33,863 nucleotides of DNA, taken from assembly GCA_016183575.1 (NCBI GenBank), contig JACPEI010000066.1, positions 1-33,863 on the forward strand. Reading direction: 5' to 3'. Below are positions 23,425-30,984 of the stretch, piece after piece. Each line of letters begins with the position of its first letter. Position 1 is the stretch's first letter. Source of the stretch: Nitrosomonadales bacterium. Its GTDB lineage: Bacteria; Pseudomonadota; Gammaproteobacteria; Burkholderiales; Gallionellaceae. The position numbers and the translations under genes were made by a program. Below the pieces are notes generated by a model that had not been told where the DNA came from, did not search any database, and was given only the letters and a program-made list of their open reading frames with translations.

Positions 23425-24532
23425 CGCACTCGTCATCGGGGGCGGCCCGGCGGGCTCGAGCTGCGCATGGCAGCTGCGCCGCCAGGGCATGGATGTGATG
23501 GTGATGGACAAGGTGCTGTTCCCGCGCGACAAGGTCTGTGCCGGCTGGATTACCCCGGCGGTGGTGGAGGCGCTGCAACTGGATACCGAAGATTATGGCC
23601 GGCAGCATGTGCTGCAGCCGATCACGGCTTTTCGCACCGGTTTGATCGATGGCAGTGATAGGGTGACCCGATATCCGGCCACGGTCAGCTATGGCATACG
23701 CCGCCGCGAGCTGGACGATTATCTGTTGCAACGCTCGGGGGCGCGCCTGCGGCTTGGGCAAGCGCTGGAATCTTTGCGGCGGGACGGCAAGCAGTGGATC
23801 GTCAACGATGCCATCTCGACTCCTCTGGTCATCGGTGCGGGAGGGCATTTCTGCCCGGTGGCGCGCTATATGGGGGCGAATCCAGGGGCGGACGAGCACG
23901 CAATTGCGGCAAAAGAAATCGAATTCGAGATGAGCCTGGCGCAACGCGATGCCTGCCAGGTGCGTGGGGACACTCCCGAGCTTTATTTTTGCCAGGATAT
24001 GAAGGGATACGGCTGGTGCTTGCGCAAAGGCAATTATCTGAATATCGGACTGGGCCGGGAGGATAACCATCGTCTTTCGGAACAGGTCAGGCATTTTTGC
24101 GACTTCCTCAAGCAGCGCGGCAGAATTCCACAGGACATCCCGGACAGCTTCCATGGGCATGCCTACCTGCTATATGGACATGCGGTGCGCAAACAGATCG
24201 GTGACGGCATGCTGCTCGTCGGCGATGCGGCCGGGCTGGCCTACCCGCAAAGCGGCGAAGGGATACGGCCTGCGGTGGAGTCGGGCATCATGGCTGCCGC
24301 CACCATCCTGGAAGCCGGGGGAGACTACGGCAGTGAGCAACTGCTGCCTTACGCCAGCCGGCTGGTTGCACGCTTTGGCGCTGCGGCGGCGCCAGACGGC
24401 GGGCCGGCATTCATGCGCAACTTTTTCGCCGGGGTATTGCTGGGCAACAAATGGTTTACCCGCCATGTAGTGCTGGATCGCTGGTTTCTGCACGCCCGCC
24501 AGGCTGCCATGCAGGCCGATCAGATGCTGTGA
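23411..24532 (+). CDS. Geranylgeranyl-reductase-family FAD oxidoreductase
   Basis: The 373-aa product is an FAD enzyme of the geranylgeranyl reductase type, whose known members reduce C=C bonds in isoprenoid chains. It has the N-terminal dinucleotide fold (ALVIGGGPAGSSCAWQLR), the family motif FPRDKVCAGWITP (about residues 38-50) and the second FAD motif LLVGDAAGLAYPQSGEGIRPA (about 270-290). No membrane helix is obvious, though hydrophobic C-terminal parts could touch the bilayer. The frame overlaps cfa by 14 bases and ends nine bases before the cytochrome c ATG. From this context I infer that it acts on the acyl chains modified by Cfa, with electrons passed to or from the cytochrome. This is a hypothesis; the flavin family is clear. 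Confidence 0.88.
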   Translation: METCDALVIGGGPAGSSCAWQLRRQGMDVMVMDKVLFPRDKVCAGWITPAVVEALQLDTEDYGRQHVLQPITAFRTGLIDGSDRVTRYPATVSYGIRRRELDDYLLQRSGARLRLGQALESLRRDGKQWIVNDAISTPLVIGAGGHFCPVARYMGANPGADEHAIAAKEIEFEMSLAQRDACQVRGDTPELYFCQDMKGYGWCLRKGNYLNIGLGREDNHRLSEQVRHFCDFLKQRGRIPQDIPDSFHGHAYLLYGHAVRKQIGDGMLLVGDAAGLAYPQSGEGIRPAVESGIMAAATILEAGGDYGSEQLLPYASRLVARFGAAAAPDGGPAFMRNFFAGVLLGNKWFTRHVVLDRWFLHARQAAMQADQML

Positions 24533-24541
24533 GGACTTTTC

Positions 24542-24895
24542 ATGACTGTGTCAAGGAAATTGGCTTTTGCACTGTGCCTTTTGTGGGGCACTCATACCCT
24601 GGCGCATGCCCAGGTAAAGCACAGCGAAGAGCGCGGCGAATTGCTTTATTCGACACATTGCAATGCATGCCACACCTCGGAAGTTCATTGGCGCAAGCAG
24701 AAGCTGGCGACCGACTGGAGCAGCCTTAAAGCCCAGGTGCGCCGCTGGCAGGCCAACATCGGCCTGGTCTGGAGCGAAGAGGAGATCACCGATGTCGCGC
24801 GCTATTTGAACGCTGCCTATTATGATTTTTCGAATAGTGGGCAGGAAGATTTTTCGCAGGGAAAAAAGCCCAAGCAGGCCTTGCGTAAATATTAA
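24542..24895 (+). CDS. Small exported monohaem cytochrome c
   Basis: A 117-aa protein with a cleavable signal peptide (about residues 1-23, ending LAHA) and one haem c site, C40-N-A-C43-H44. The mature part contains no methionine at all, so the usual Met distal ligand is absent; a histidine (H48 or H51 region, SEVHWRK) or an open site would be needed. The C-terminal half (WSEEEITDVARYLNAAYYDF) resembles the last helix of class I cytochromes. GAGGAC precedes the ATG, which lies nine bases after the flavoprotein stop, so it belongs to the cfa operon. It should sit in the periplasm and could carry electrons for the flavoprotein or for a respiratory partner elsewhere. Confidence 0.85.
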   Translation: MTVSRKLAFALCLLWGTHTLAHAQVKHSEERGELLYSTHCNACHTSEVHWRKQKLATDWSSLKAQVRRWQANIGLVWSEEEITDVARYLNAAYYDFSNSGQEDFSQGKKPKQALRKY

Positions 24896-24961
24896 TGGCT
24901 GATCCGGACGGGGGAGGCCAATTGAAATCTGCACCGGGCAATCAACAACATGGAGGCCATC

Positions 24962-25411
24962 ATGCCTATCAGTGAAATTTGTAACCGCGAAGTCGTCGTC
25001 GTGCAGCCCAATGACACCATCCTGGAAGCGGCCAAACTCATGCGCCAGCATCACGTCGGCGATGTGCTCGTCGTCGAGGATAGAGGCGGTGTGCGAGTTC
25101 CGGTCGGCATCGTCACCGACCGCGATCTCGTGGTGGAAATCATAGCGCCGGAGCTTGATCCGGCGACCATCACAGTGGGCGACATCATGGTGCCCGACCT
25201 GGTCACGGTAAAGGAAAATACCGGCATGTTCGAGGCAATCGAGTATATGCGCGCCAAGGGGGTGCGGCGCCTGCCGGTGGTGAATGACAGCGGCGGGCTG
25301 GTTGGCATTCTTACCCTGGATGACCTGCTTGAGCTTCTGGCGAAAGAATTGCTGGCACTCGCCAAGCTGGTGAAATACGAACAGAAAAAGGAAACAATAA
25401 GCCGCCGTTAA
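24962..25411 (+). CDS. CBS-domain pair protein
   Basis: A 149-aa stand-alone pair of CBS domains, which usually bind adenosine nucleotides and report energy state. Domain 1 covers about residues 1-65 (MPISEICNREVVVVQPNDTI through VPVGIVTDRDLV) and domain 2 about 72-130 (DIMVPDLVTVKENTGMFEAI through VGILTLDDLLELL). Both keep the (V/I)GI(V/L)T-x-DDL/RDL end that contacts ribose-phosphate. The ATG at 24962 is chosen since GGAGG (24952-24956) lies five bases upstream; an ATG at 24950 would include that site. CBS proteins of this type recur in bacterial low-oxygen and stress clusters, which fits its neighbours. Its output partner is unknown. Confidence 0.92.
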   Translation: MPISEICNREVVVVQPNDTILEAAKLMRQHHVGDVLVVEDRGGVRVPVGIVTDRDLVVEIIAPELDPATITVGDIMVPDLVTVKENTGMFEAIEYMRAKGVRRLPVVNDSGGLVGILTLDDLLELLAKELLALAKLVKYEQKKETISRR

Positions 25412-25458
25412 CGTTAAACTCGCGCAGCGAGACCGCTTTCCTCTCTCCCGCTTGCGGG

Positions 25459-25520
25459 ATAACCGGCGGCTTGGCTGGAGTAATTTTCCAGTCTGGTCGA
25501 ATGGCTGGCAGCTCCGGCAG
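25459..25520. repeat. Covarying hairpin repeat, copy 3 (upstream of hpf)
   Basis: Beginning ATAACCGGCGGCTTGG, this copy has the stem CTGGA / TCCAG around a GTAATTT-type loop, followed by GGTCGAATGGCT and GGCAGAGAG. It lines up with copies 1 and 2 over its whole length. It is framed by CCTCTCTCCC (about 25440) and GGGAGAGAGG (about 25528), which themselves form an outer inverted repeat, and lies in the 159-base gap before the hibernation factor gene. Confidence 0.7.
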
Positions 25521-25570
25521 AGAGTTGGGAGAGAGGAAAACGGGCCAAATTTATTAATAAGGAGAGACTC

Positions 25571-25957
25571 ATGCAGATCCCATTGCAAATTACCATCCGT
25601 GATGTTGAACATTCAGAGGCGCTGGAGGCGCATATCCGCGGCAAGGTGGAAAAACTCGAAGAGTTTTTCAAACATATCACGTCCTGCCGCGTGGTGGTCG
25701 AGGTGCCGCACAAGCACCATCATCAGGGCAAGCAGTTCAATGTGCGCATCGATATCGGCGTGCCGGGCAGCGAGATCGTGGTTAACCGCGACCATGCCGA
25801 AGACATTTATGTGGCCTTGCGCGATGCTTTCGATGCCGCCAAACGCCAGCTTGAGGACTACGCGCGCAAAATTCGCGGTGACGTCAAGACGCACGAACCA
25901 AGGCGCACAAGCGAAGGCGAGGCTGGCGTGCAGGAAGATGAGAGCGGCGTGCAATAA
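25571..25957 (+). CDS. hpf: Ribosome hibernation / HPF-RaiA family protein
   Basis: Proteins of this family block the ribosomal A and P sites and store ribosomes when growth stops. The 128-aa product has the beta-alpha-beta-beta-beta-alpha fold: MQIPLQITIRDVEHSEALEA, a helix with KVEKLEEFF, the strands CRVVVEVPH and FNVRIDIGVPGSEIVV, and a final helix DIYVALRDAFDAAKRQLEDY. A charged tail of about 30 residues follows, intermediate between E. coli HPF (95 aa) and RaiA (113 aa), with no long-HPF dimerisation domain. AAGGAGAG precedes the ATG. A covarying hairpin repeat lies just upstream. Its place between the CBS protein and repair genes supports a dormancy role. Confidence 0.93.
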   Translation: MQIPLQITIRDVEHSEALEAHIRGKVEKLEEFFKHITSCRVVVEVPHKHHHQGKQFNVRIDIGVPGSEIVVNRDHAEDIYVALRDAFDAAKRQLEDYARKIRGDVKTHEPRRTSEGEAGVQEDESGVQ

Positions 25958-26044
25958 AGGGGGCGGTGAAGCACCCCTGCAGATTGTTTTCAGATGCCCG
26001 ACGTGGCTGGCGAAAATGGCAGAACCATTCCAGTGTCCTGAGGC

Positions 26045-26728
26045 ATGATAACCGGGTTCCGGCGCATTCACTGGATATGGGCGGCCATACTGGGGATCGC
26101 GCTCCTCTGCATCTCATTCGGCGCGGCCCAAACCGGCTGGTTAACGGCCGAAAAGGAGAAAACCATCATGTCACCTGCCATCATGTCCCTGGCTATCACA
26201 TCGCCATCCTTCCCGCACAACGGCGCGATCCCTGCGCGTCACACTTGCGATGGCCTGAATGTTTCCCCGCCGCTCGCCTGGGCTGGCGTACCGGCCGGCA
26301 CGAAGAGTCTGGCCCTGATCGTCGATGACCCGGATGCGCCAGACCCGGCTGCCCCCAAAATGACCTGGGTACACTGGGTGCTGTACAACATCCCCACCGC
26401 TGCCCACGGTTTGACGGAGGGTGTTGCAGTAAAGGATAGCCCGGCCGGAACCTTGCAGGTGAAGCCGTCAGGCAGCGAATTGGGCATCACGCCCGTTGCA
26501 GTAAAGGATAGCCCGGCCGGAACCTTGCAGGGGGTTAACGACTGGCAGCGCACCGGCTACGGCGGACCCTGTCCGCCGGTGGGCAGACATCGCTATTTTT
26601 TCAAACTGTATGCGCTGGATATCCTGCTGCCGGATTTGAAACACCCCACCAAGGCGGTTCTGGAAAAGGCCATGCAGGGCCATGTGCTGGCCCATTCCGA
26701 GCTGATCGGGTTGTACCAGCGGCAATGA
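26045..26728 (+). CDS. YbhB/YbcL (Raf kinase inhibitor-like, PEBP) protein
   Basis: The PEBP fold binds phosphate-bearing ligands; the bacterial role is poorly known. The core (about residues 48-227) has FPHNGAIPARHTCDGLNVSPPL, the ligand-site DDPDAPDP and WVHWVLYNIP, and GYGGPCPPVGRHRYFFKLYALD. The frame offers two starts. The ATG at 26045 adds a hydrophobic segment (WIWAAILGIALLCISFGAAQ) that would export or anchor the protein. The ATG at 26168 has a strong AAGGAG site and would give a 186-aa cytoplasmic form. I give the longer frame because the hydrophobic stretch is unlikely by chance. A 37-bp direct duplication (26423-26459 and 26495-26531) adds 24 residues in frame before the GVNDW motif. 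Confidence 0.88.
   Translation: MITGFRRIHWIWAAILGIALLCISFGAAQTGWLTAEKEKTIMSPAIMSLAITSPSFPHNGAIPARHTCDGLNVSPPLAWAGVPAGTKSLALIVDDPDAPDPAAPKMTWVHWVLYNIPTAAHGLTEGVAVKDSPAGTLQVKPSGSELGITPVAVKDSPAGTLQGVNDWQRTGYGGPCPPVGRHRYFFKLYALDILLPDLKHPTKAVLEKAMQGHVLAHSELIGLYQRQ
26423..26531 (+). repeat. 37-bp direct repeat inside the YbhB/YbcL gene
   Basis: The 37 bases at 26423-26459 recur exactly at 26495-26531, 72 bases apart, so the frame is kept. Both encode VAVKDSPAGTLQ, separated by VKPSGSELGITP. Relatives of this family have only one copy of the AGTLQ-(G)xNDW junction as I remember them, so 72 bases were probably gained by duplication or insertion. Confidence 0.9.
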
Positions 26729-26868
26729 TCCCACCAACGGCATTGTTATTTTTGCGGGCATTAAAAGCGCCAATTATTCTCTCGCCTTGAAGGTGAAGGA
26801 ATCTTCCGTTTAAGCTTCGTAAAAAGCGGAATGCGCCACTTTTTGATGGCCGGTTAAAAAAGGAAACT

Positions 26869-27594
26869 ATGAAACGCCGCTTTGCGTTGGGCGCACTCCT
26901 TTTTTTCTGTTTCGTGTTCCCGTCGCAGGGCGGGGGGTTCGATACGGCGCGCCACAAGATGGTGGAAGAGGTGCTGGACGATGCAAATGCCACAGCCTCA
27001 TACAGCGGCATTTCCGCACTCGACCCAGGCGTCATTGCGGCGATGGAAAAAGTGGAGCGCCACCGTTTCGTGCCTGGCGCGCTGGCCGCGTTTGCCTATC
27101 TCAACCGCCCCCTGCCGATCGGACATGGGCAGACGATTTCGCAGCCTTTCATCGTGGCGCTGATGACCGATCTGATAAAGGTCAAGGCCGGCGACAGGGT
27201 GCTTGAGATCGGCACCGGATCCGGTTATCAGGCGGCGGTTCTGGCGGAAATCGCCGGCTCGGTTTACAGCATCGAAATCATCGAGCCGCTCGGGACACAG
27301 GCGGGCGAGCGTCTGCGATCTCTCGGTTACCGCAACGTGCAGACCAGGGTGGGCGATGGCTATTACGGCTGGCCTGAAGCGGCGCCGCTCGACGCGATCA
27401 TCGTGACGGCCGCAGCAAGCCATGTGCCGCCGCCGCTGATCAGGCAGCTCAAGCCGGGCGGCCGCATGGTGATCCCGCTCGGCACGCAATTCATGACCCA
27501 GTATTTGATGCTGGTGGAAAAACAGCAGGACGGTTCGCTGACCAGCCGCCAGATATTGCCGGTGCGTTTTGTCCCGCTGACCGGCGAGCATTAG
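26869..27594 (+). CDS. pcm: Protein-L-isoaspartate O-methyltransferase, exported type
   Basis: The enzyme methylates isoaspartyl residues formed by ageing so that they can be repaired. The 241-aa product has the family motifs VERHRFVP, LPIGHGQTISQPFIVALMTDL (in part) and the SAM-binding VLEIGTGSGYQAAVLAEI, then LKPGGRMVIPLG near the end. Unlike E. coli Pcm (208 aa) it begins with a signal-like segment (MKRRFALGALLFFCFVFPSQ), so it probably works in the periplasm or at the membrane. SAM is not normally available there, so the signal may instead act as an anchor. The gene follows ybhB by 140 bases with AAAGGAAA at its start. Repair of aged protein fits the persistence theme. Confidence 0.9.
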   Translation: MKRRFALGALLFFCFVFPSQGGGFDTARHKMVEEVLDDANATASYSGISALDPGVIAAMEKVERHRFVPGALAAFAYLNRPLPIGHGQTISQPFIVALMTDLIKVKAGDRVLEIGTGSGYQAAVLAEIAGSVYSIEIIEPLGTQAGERLRSLGYRNVQTRVGDGYYGWPEAAPLDAIIVTAAASHVPPPLIRQLKPGGRMVIPLGTQFMTQYLMLVEKQQDGSLTSRQILPVRFVPLTGEH

Positions 27595-27639
27595 CCATGC
27601 CTTACCATCCGCCCATTTGCGCTAACTTGAGCAATCATC

Positions 27640-27785
27640 ACCATGGTTCTCTCCCTCCCCTTCAAGGGGAGGGTCGGGGTGGGGATGGGGTAGATAGCGG
27701 AATTTCAGTAAGTTATAAACATGAACCTCATTACCCTCGAACCCACCCCCATCCTAACCTTCCCCCTGAAGGGGAAGGAATGATT
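27640..27785. repeat. GC-rich hairpin repeats (mutL-insert family) before the 27827 gene
   Basis: Two hairpins, CTCCCCTTCAAGGGGAG (near 27655) and CCTTCCCCCTGAAGGGGAAGG (near 27761, given here in pieces: CCTTCCCC and GGGGAAGG), face each other with GGGGTGGGGATGGGG and CCCACCCCCATCC between them. Together they make a larger inverted arrangement of about 130 bp. The core resembles the elements inserted in mutL. No gene is visible in this 232-base gap. Confidence 0.75.
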
Positions 27786-27826
27786 GCCCTCTCTTCCTCT
27801 GGGAAAGGGTTGGAGAGTTAGCGCTT

Positions 27827-30217
27827 ATGCCCCGCCCGCCATTCATCGCGATCGGCCTGCTGTCCGCCAGCGTGCTGGCCTACGAGGTGCTGCTGACGCG
27901 CCTGTTCAGCATCGTGCTGTGGCATCACTTCGCCTACATGATCATCAGCGCGGCGATGCTGGGCTACGGCGCGAGCGGCACGGCGCTGGCGCTGCTGAAG
28001 GAAAAAATCATTCCGCATTTCGGCGCGGTGTATGTCGCGGCCGCGGCGGCACTGGCTTTGCTGATGCCTTCCGCGTTCCTGCTCGCGCAACAGGTTCCGT
28101 TCAATCCGCTCGAACTGCTGTGGGACAACACCCAGCCGGCCAAACTGCTCGCCGTCTACCTGCTGATGATGCTGCCGTTCTTCTGCGGGGGTTTTGGCAT
28201 CGGACTCGTTTTTGCGCGCTTCGGCAAACAGGCAGCGCGCATCTATGCCTGCGACATCCTCGGCGCGGGCCTGGGCAGCCTGGGCGTCATCGGCGTGCTG
28301 TTCCTCGTGCAGCCGCAGCAAGTGCTGTCCGCGCTGACGGCATTGGCGCTGCTGGCTGCCGCGATCGCCGTCGTCGAACTGAAGCTGCGGCCGAAATGGC
28401 TGATGGAATTATTTGTCGCGCTGGCCGTGCTGGCGGCGGTGGCATTGCCGGACATAAAGGTGCATCCCTCCGCTTACAAGGATCTGAGTCAGGCGCTGAA
28501 CATCGCCGGAGCGCGGGTGATCGAGGAATGCAGCAGTCCCCTCGGGCAGATCGCGGTGGTGGAAAACACCCGCGTTCCGCTGCGCCATGCGCCGGGGATG
28601 AGCCTCAACGCGACGAGCGAGCCGCCGCCGCAACTGGGCGTGTTCGTCGACGGGGACGGCCCGTCTGCGCTGACGAAGTTCGACGGCAATTTCGCGCCGC
28701 TTTCCTATCTCGGCCAGCTCACCTCGGCGCTGCCTTATCATTTGCTGATGCGCCCGAGCGTGCTGGTGCTGGGCGCCGGCCCCGGCAGCGATGTGCTACA
28801 GGCGCTGTACCACGGCAGCGCCGCAGTCGATGCGGTCGAACTGGATAGCAACATGACCGGCCTGGTGCGGCAGCGTTTTCGCGACTATTCCGGCAAGCTC
28901 TTCGAACAGCCCGGCGTGCAGGTTTACGAGGCCGAGGCGCGCGGCTTCGTCAACAGCAGCGATCAGCGCTACGACCTGATCCAGGTGGCGCTGCTGGATT
29001 CGTTCGGCACCGCGTCGGCCGGGCTGTACGGCCTGAGCGAAAACTATCTGTACACGGTCGAGGCGCTGCAGGCCTATCTGGACCGCCTCGCGCCCGGCGG
29101 CATGCTGGCCGTCACCCGCTGGCTCACATTGCCGCCGCGCGACGCGCTGAAGCTGTTCGCGACGGCGGTGGCCGCGCTGGAAAATAACGGCGTGCCCAAT
29201 CCGTCATCAAGACTGGCGATGATCCGCGGCTGGAAGACCGTCACGCTGCTGGTGAAGAACGGCGATTTCACCGCGAGCGAAATCGCGGCGCTCAAAAAAT
29301 TTAGCCATGCGCGTTCCTTCGACCTGGCGTATTACCCCGGCATGAAAGCCGATGAGGCGAACCGCTATAACCTGCTGGCGCAGCCTTATTTCTTCGACGG
29401 CGCGACCGCGCTGCTGGGCCCTCAGCGGCAGGACTTCATCGACCGGTACAAGTTTTATATCGAGCCGGCGACCGATGACCGGCCGCATTTTTTCCGCTTC
29501 TTCAAATGGAATGCCGCTGCGGAAATATTCTCGCTGCGCGAGCAGGGCGGCATGTCGCTGTTCGACTGGAGCTATCCGCTGCTGGTCGCGACGCTGGTGC
29601 AGGCGCTTGCGGCAAGCGCGCTGCTGATTCTCGCACCCTTGGCCCTGTCGCGCTGCCGGCGCACGTTGCCATCCGCGCCGGTGGCTTTGTATTTTCTCGC
29701 GATCGGTTTCGCCTTCATGTTCATGGAAATCGCCTTCATCCAGAAATTCGTGCTGTTCCTGGCGCACCCGCTGTACGCGGTGGCGGTCGTGCTGTGCGCC
29801 TTCCTGGTGTTCGCCGCAGCGGGAAGCTGGCTGGCCGGGAATTGGCAGGCGGCGAACAAGGTCACCATCGCGGTGACCGCGATGGGCGCAATATCGCTGG
29901 CTTATTTGGCCGCCCTGCCGTACCTGTTCCAGGCGCTGATCCATCTGCCCGATGCGGCCAGGATCATCATCTCCGTGATGCTGATCGCGCCGCTGGCGAC
30001 ATGCATGGGCGTGCCTTTCCCGACCGGCATGGCGCGGCTGGCGGGAGCGTCCGGGGATTCCATTCCCTGGGCATGGGCGATCAACGGCTTCGCGTCGGTG
30101 GTGGGAGCCGTCCTCGCCACGTTGCTGGCGATACATCTGGGGTTTGCCGCAGTGATCCTGCTGGCGGTTTTGATTTATGCTGTAGCCTGCGTCGCGTTGA
30201 CGGGATTCGCCAGATGA
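27827..30217 (+). CDS. Membrane-embedded spermidine-synthase-like protein
   Basis: A 796-aa protein in three parts: about seven membrane helices (1-225), a soluble SAM-fold domain like spermidine synthase (about 235-560) and six or so further helices (580-796). The soluble domain has VLVLGAGPGSDVLQAL (motif I), AVELDSNM (motif II) and LSENYLYTVEALQAYLDRL followed by APGGMLAV. The usual DSTDP-type catalytic loop of spermidine synthase is replaced by ALLDSFG, so polyamine synthesis is doubtful. Such fusions are known from many bacteria without an assigned role. The ATG is the first of the frame, and MPRPPFIAIGLLSASVLAYEVLLTRLFS reads as helix 1 in two blocks. It lies between pcm and the DUF6781-like gene. 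Confidence 0.85.
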   Translation: MPRPPFIAIGLLSASVLAYEVLLTRLFSIVLWHHFAYMIISAAMLGYGASGTALALLKEKIIPHFGAVYVAAAAALALLMPSAFLLAQQVPFNPLELLWDNTQPAKLLAVYLLMMLPFFCGGFGIGLVFARFGKQAARIYACDILGAGLGSLGVIGVLFLVQPQQVLSALTALALLAAAIAVVELKLRPKWLMELFVALAVLAAVALPDIKVHPSAYKDLSQALNIAGARVIEECSSPLGQIAVVENTRVPLRHAPGMSLNATSEPPPQLGVFVDGDGPSALTKFDGNFAPLSYLGQLTSALPYHLLMRPSVLVLGAGPGSDVLQALYHGSAAVDAVELDSNMTGLVRQRFRDYSGKLFEQPGVQVYEAEARGFVNSSDQRYDLIQVALLDSFGTASAGLYGLSENYLYTVEALQAYLDRLAPGGMLAVTRWLTLPPRDALKLFATAVAALENNGVPNPSSRLAMIRGWKTVTLLVKNGDFTASEIAALKKFSHARSFDLAYYPGMKADEANRYNLLAQPYFFDGATALLGPQRQDFIDRYKFYIEPATDDRPHFFRFFKWNAAAEIFSLREQGGMSLFDWSYPLLVATLVQALAASALLILAPLALSRCRRTLPSAPVALYFLAIGFAFMFMEIAFIQKFVLFLAHPLYAVAVVLCAFLVFAAAGSWLAGNWQAANKVTIAVTAMGAISLAYLAALPYLFQALIHLPDAARIIISVMLIAPLATCMGVPFPTGMARLAGASGDSIPWAWAINGFASVVGAVLATLLAIHLGFAAVILLAVLIYAVACVALTGFAR

Positions 30218-30300
30218 GTTGGCAAGTTGCAGGGGCAGGTTGAAAATCACGGAAGCAGTTGTACGGTAGGTAATCGATTCATCAATTTAGGAGATCAATC

Positions 30301-30984
30301 ATGAATGCTGAAACCAGTAACGATACAAGCAACCTTGAAGCGGAAGTGCGCGAGGCCGTCGAGCAGGGGAACGATGTGCAGGAAAGAGTGCGGCAGCTCA
30401 CCTTGCGCTTCATCAGTGCGCGGTCGCTCGATATCGAGTCCGTGCGGCAGACTGCGGACGCCGTGTTGCGCGGCGCGCAGGCAGGCGTGCAACAGGAGTT
30501 GCAGCATACCTCCGCGCAAACTCACATCGCGCGGGATCACCTCAAACAGGCGGTCACCGGCCTGGACATAGCGCTGGCGCAATTTGCCGAGGCCGCCAAG
30601 CTCGCCGTGGAAGAAGCGGCGGGCCGGGCGCAGAAATATTCCAGCGAGGACCTCAAGCGCGCGCGCTCGGACCTGGAGAACCTGGAGAAGATGTTCGTGG
30701 AAACCCTGCAAAACTCGGCTTCTGCTGCAAAAAATGCGGCGGGCGAAATATTGCATGGCCTGGCGGCGCATGCCCGCACCCAGGGTTCCGCGATCGGCAC
30801 GCAGCTGAAGGAAACGCTGTCCGTCTTTGCGCACCATATCGGTGCCGCAGGACGCGCTCAGGCCGGGGTTGGCCTGCATCTCGCGAAGAACACTTCCGAC
30901 CTCGTGCGCCAGATCGCTGCCGGCGTGCTTACCGGGCTGGCCGAACATGTCCAGCCCGGTCATCGCAAAGACAAGGGCGAGTGA
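30301..30984 (+). CDS. Helical DUF6781-like protein
   Basis: A 227-aa protein made almost entirely of amphipathic helices, rich in Ala, Glu, Gln and Lys, with coiled-coil and apolipoprotein- or phasin-like character (LKQAVTGLDIALAQFAEAAK, DLENLEKMFVETLQ). It has no signal peptide, cysteine or strong membrane helix. I believe it matches the uncharacterised family DUF6781. The ribosome site is GGAGA. Its TGA stop overlaps the ATG of the downstream UbiB-family gene (TGATG), so the two are translationally coupled. A role in binding lipid or membrane surface for the kinase-like partner is plausible but unproven. Confidence 0.78.
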   Translation: MNAETSNDTSNLEAEVREAVEQGNDVQERVRQLTLRFISARSLDIESVRQTADAVLRGAQAGVQQELQHTSAQTHIARDHLKQAVTGLDIALAQFAEAAKLAVEEAAGRAQKYSSEDLKRARSDLENLEKMFVETLQNSASAAKNAAGEILHGLAAHARTQGSAIGTQLKETLSVFAHHIGAAGRAQAGVGLHLAKNTSDLVRQIAAGVLTGLAEHVQPGHRKDKGE

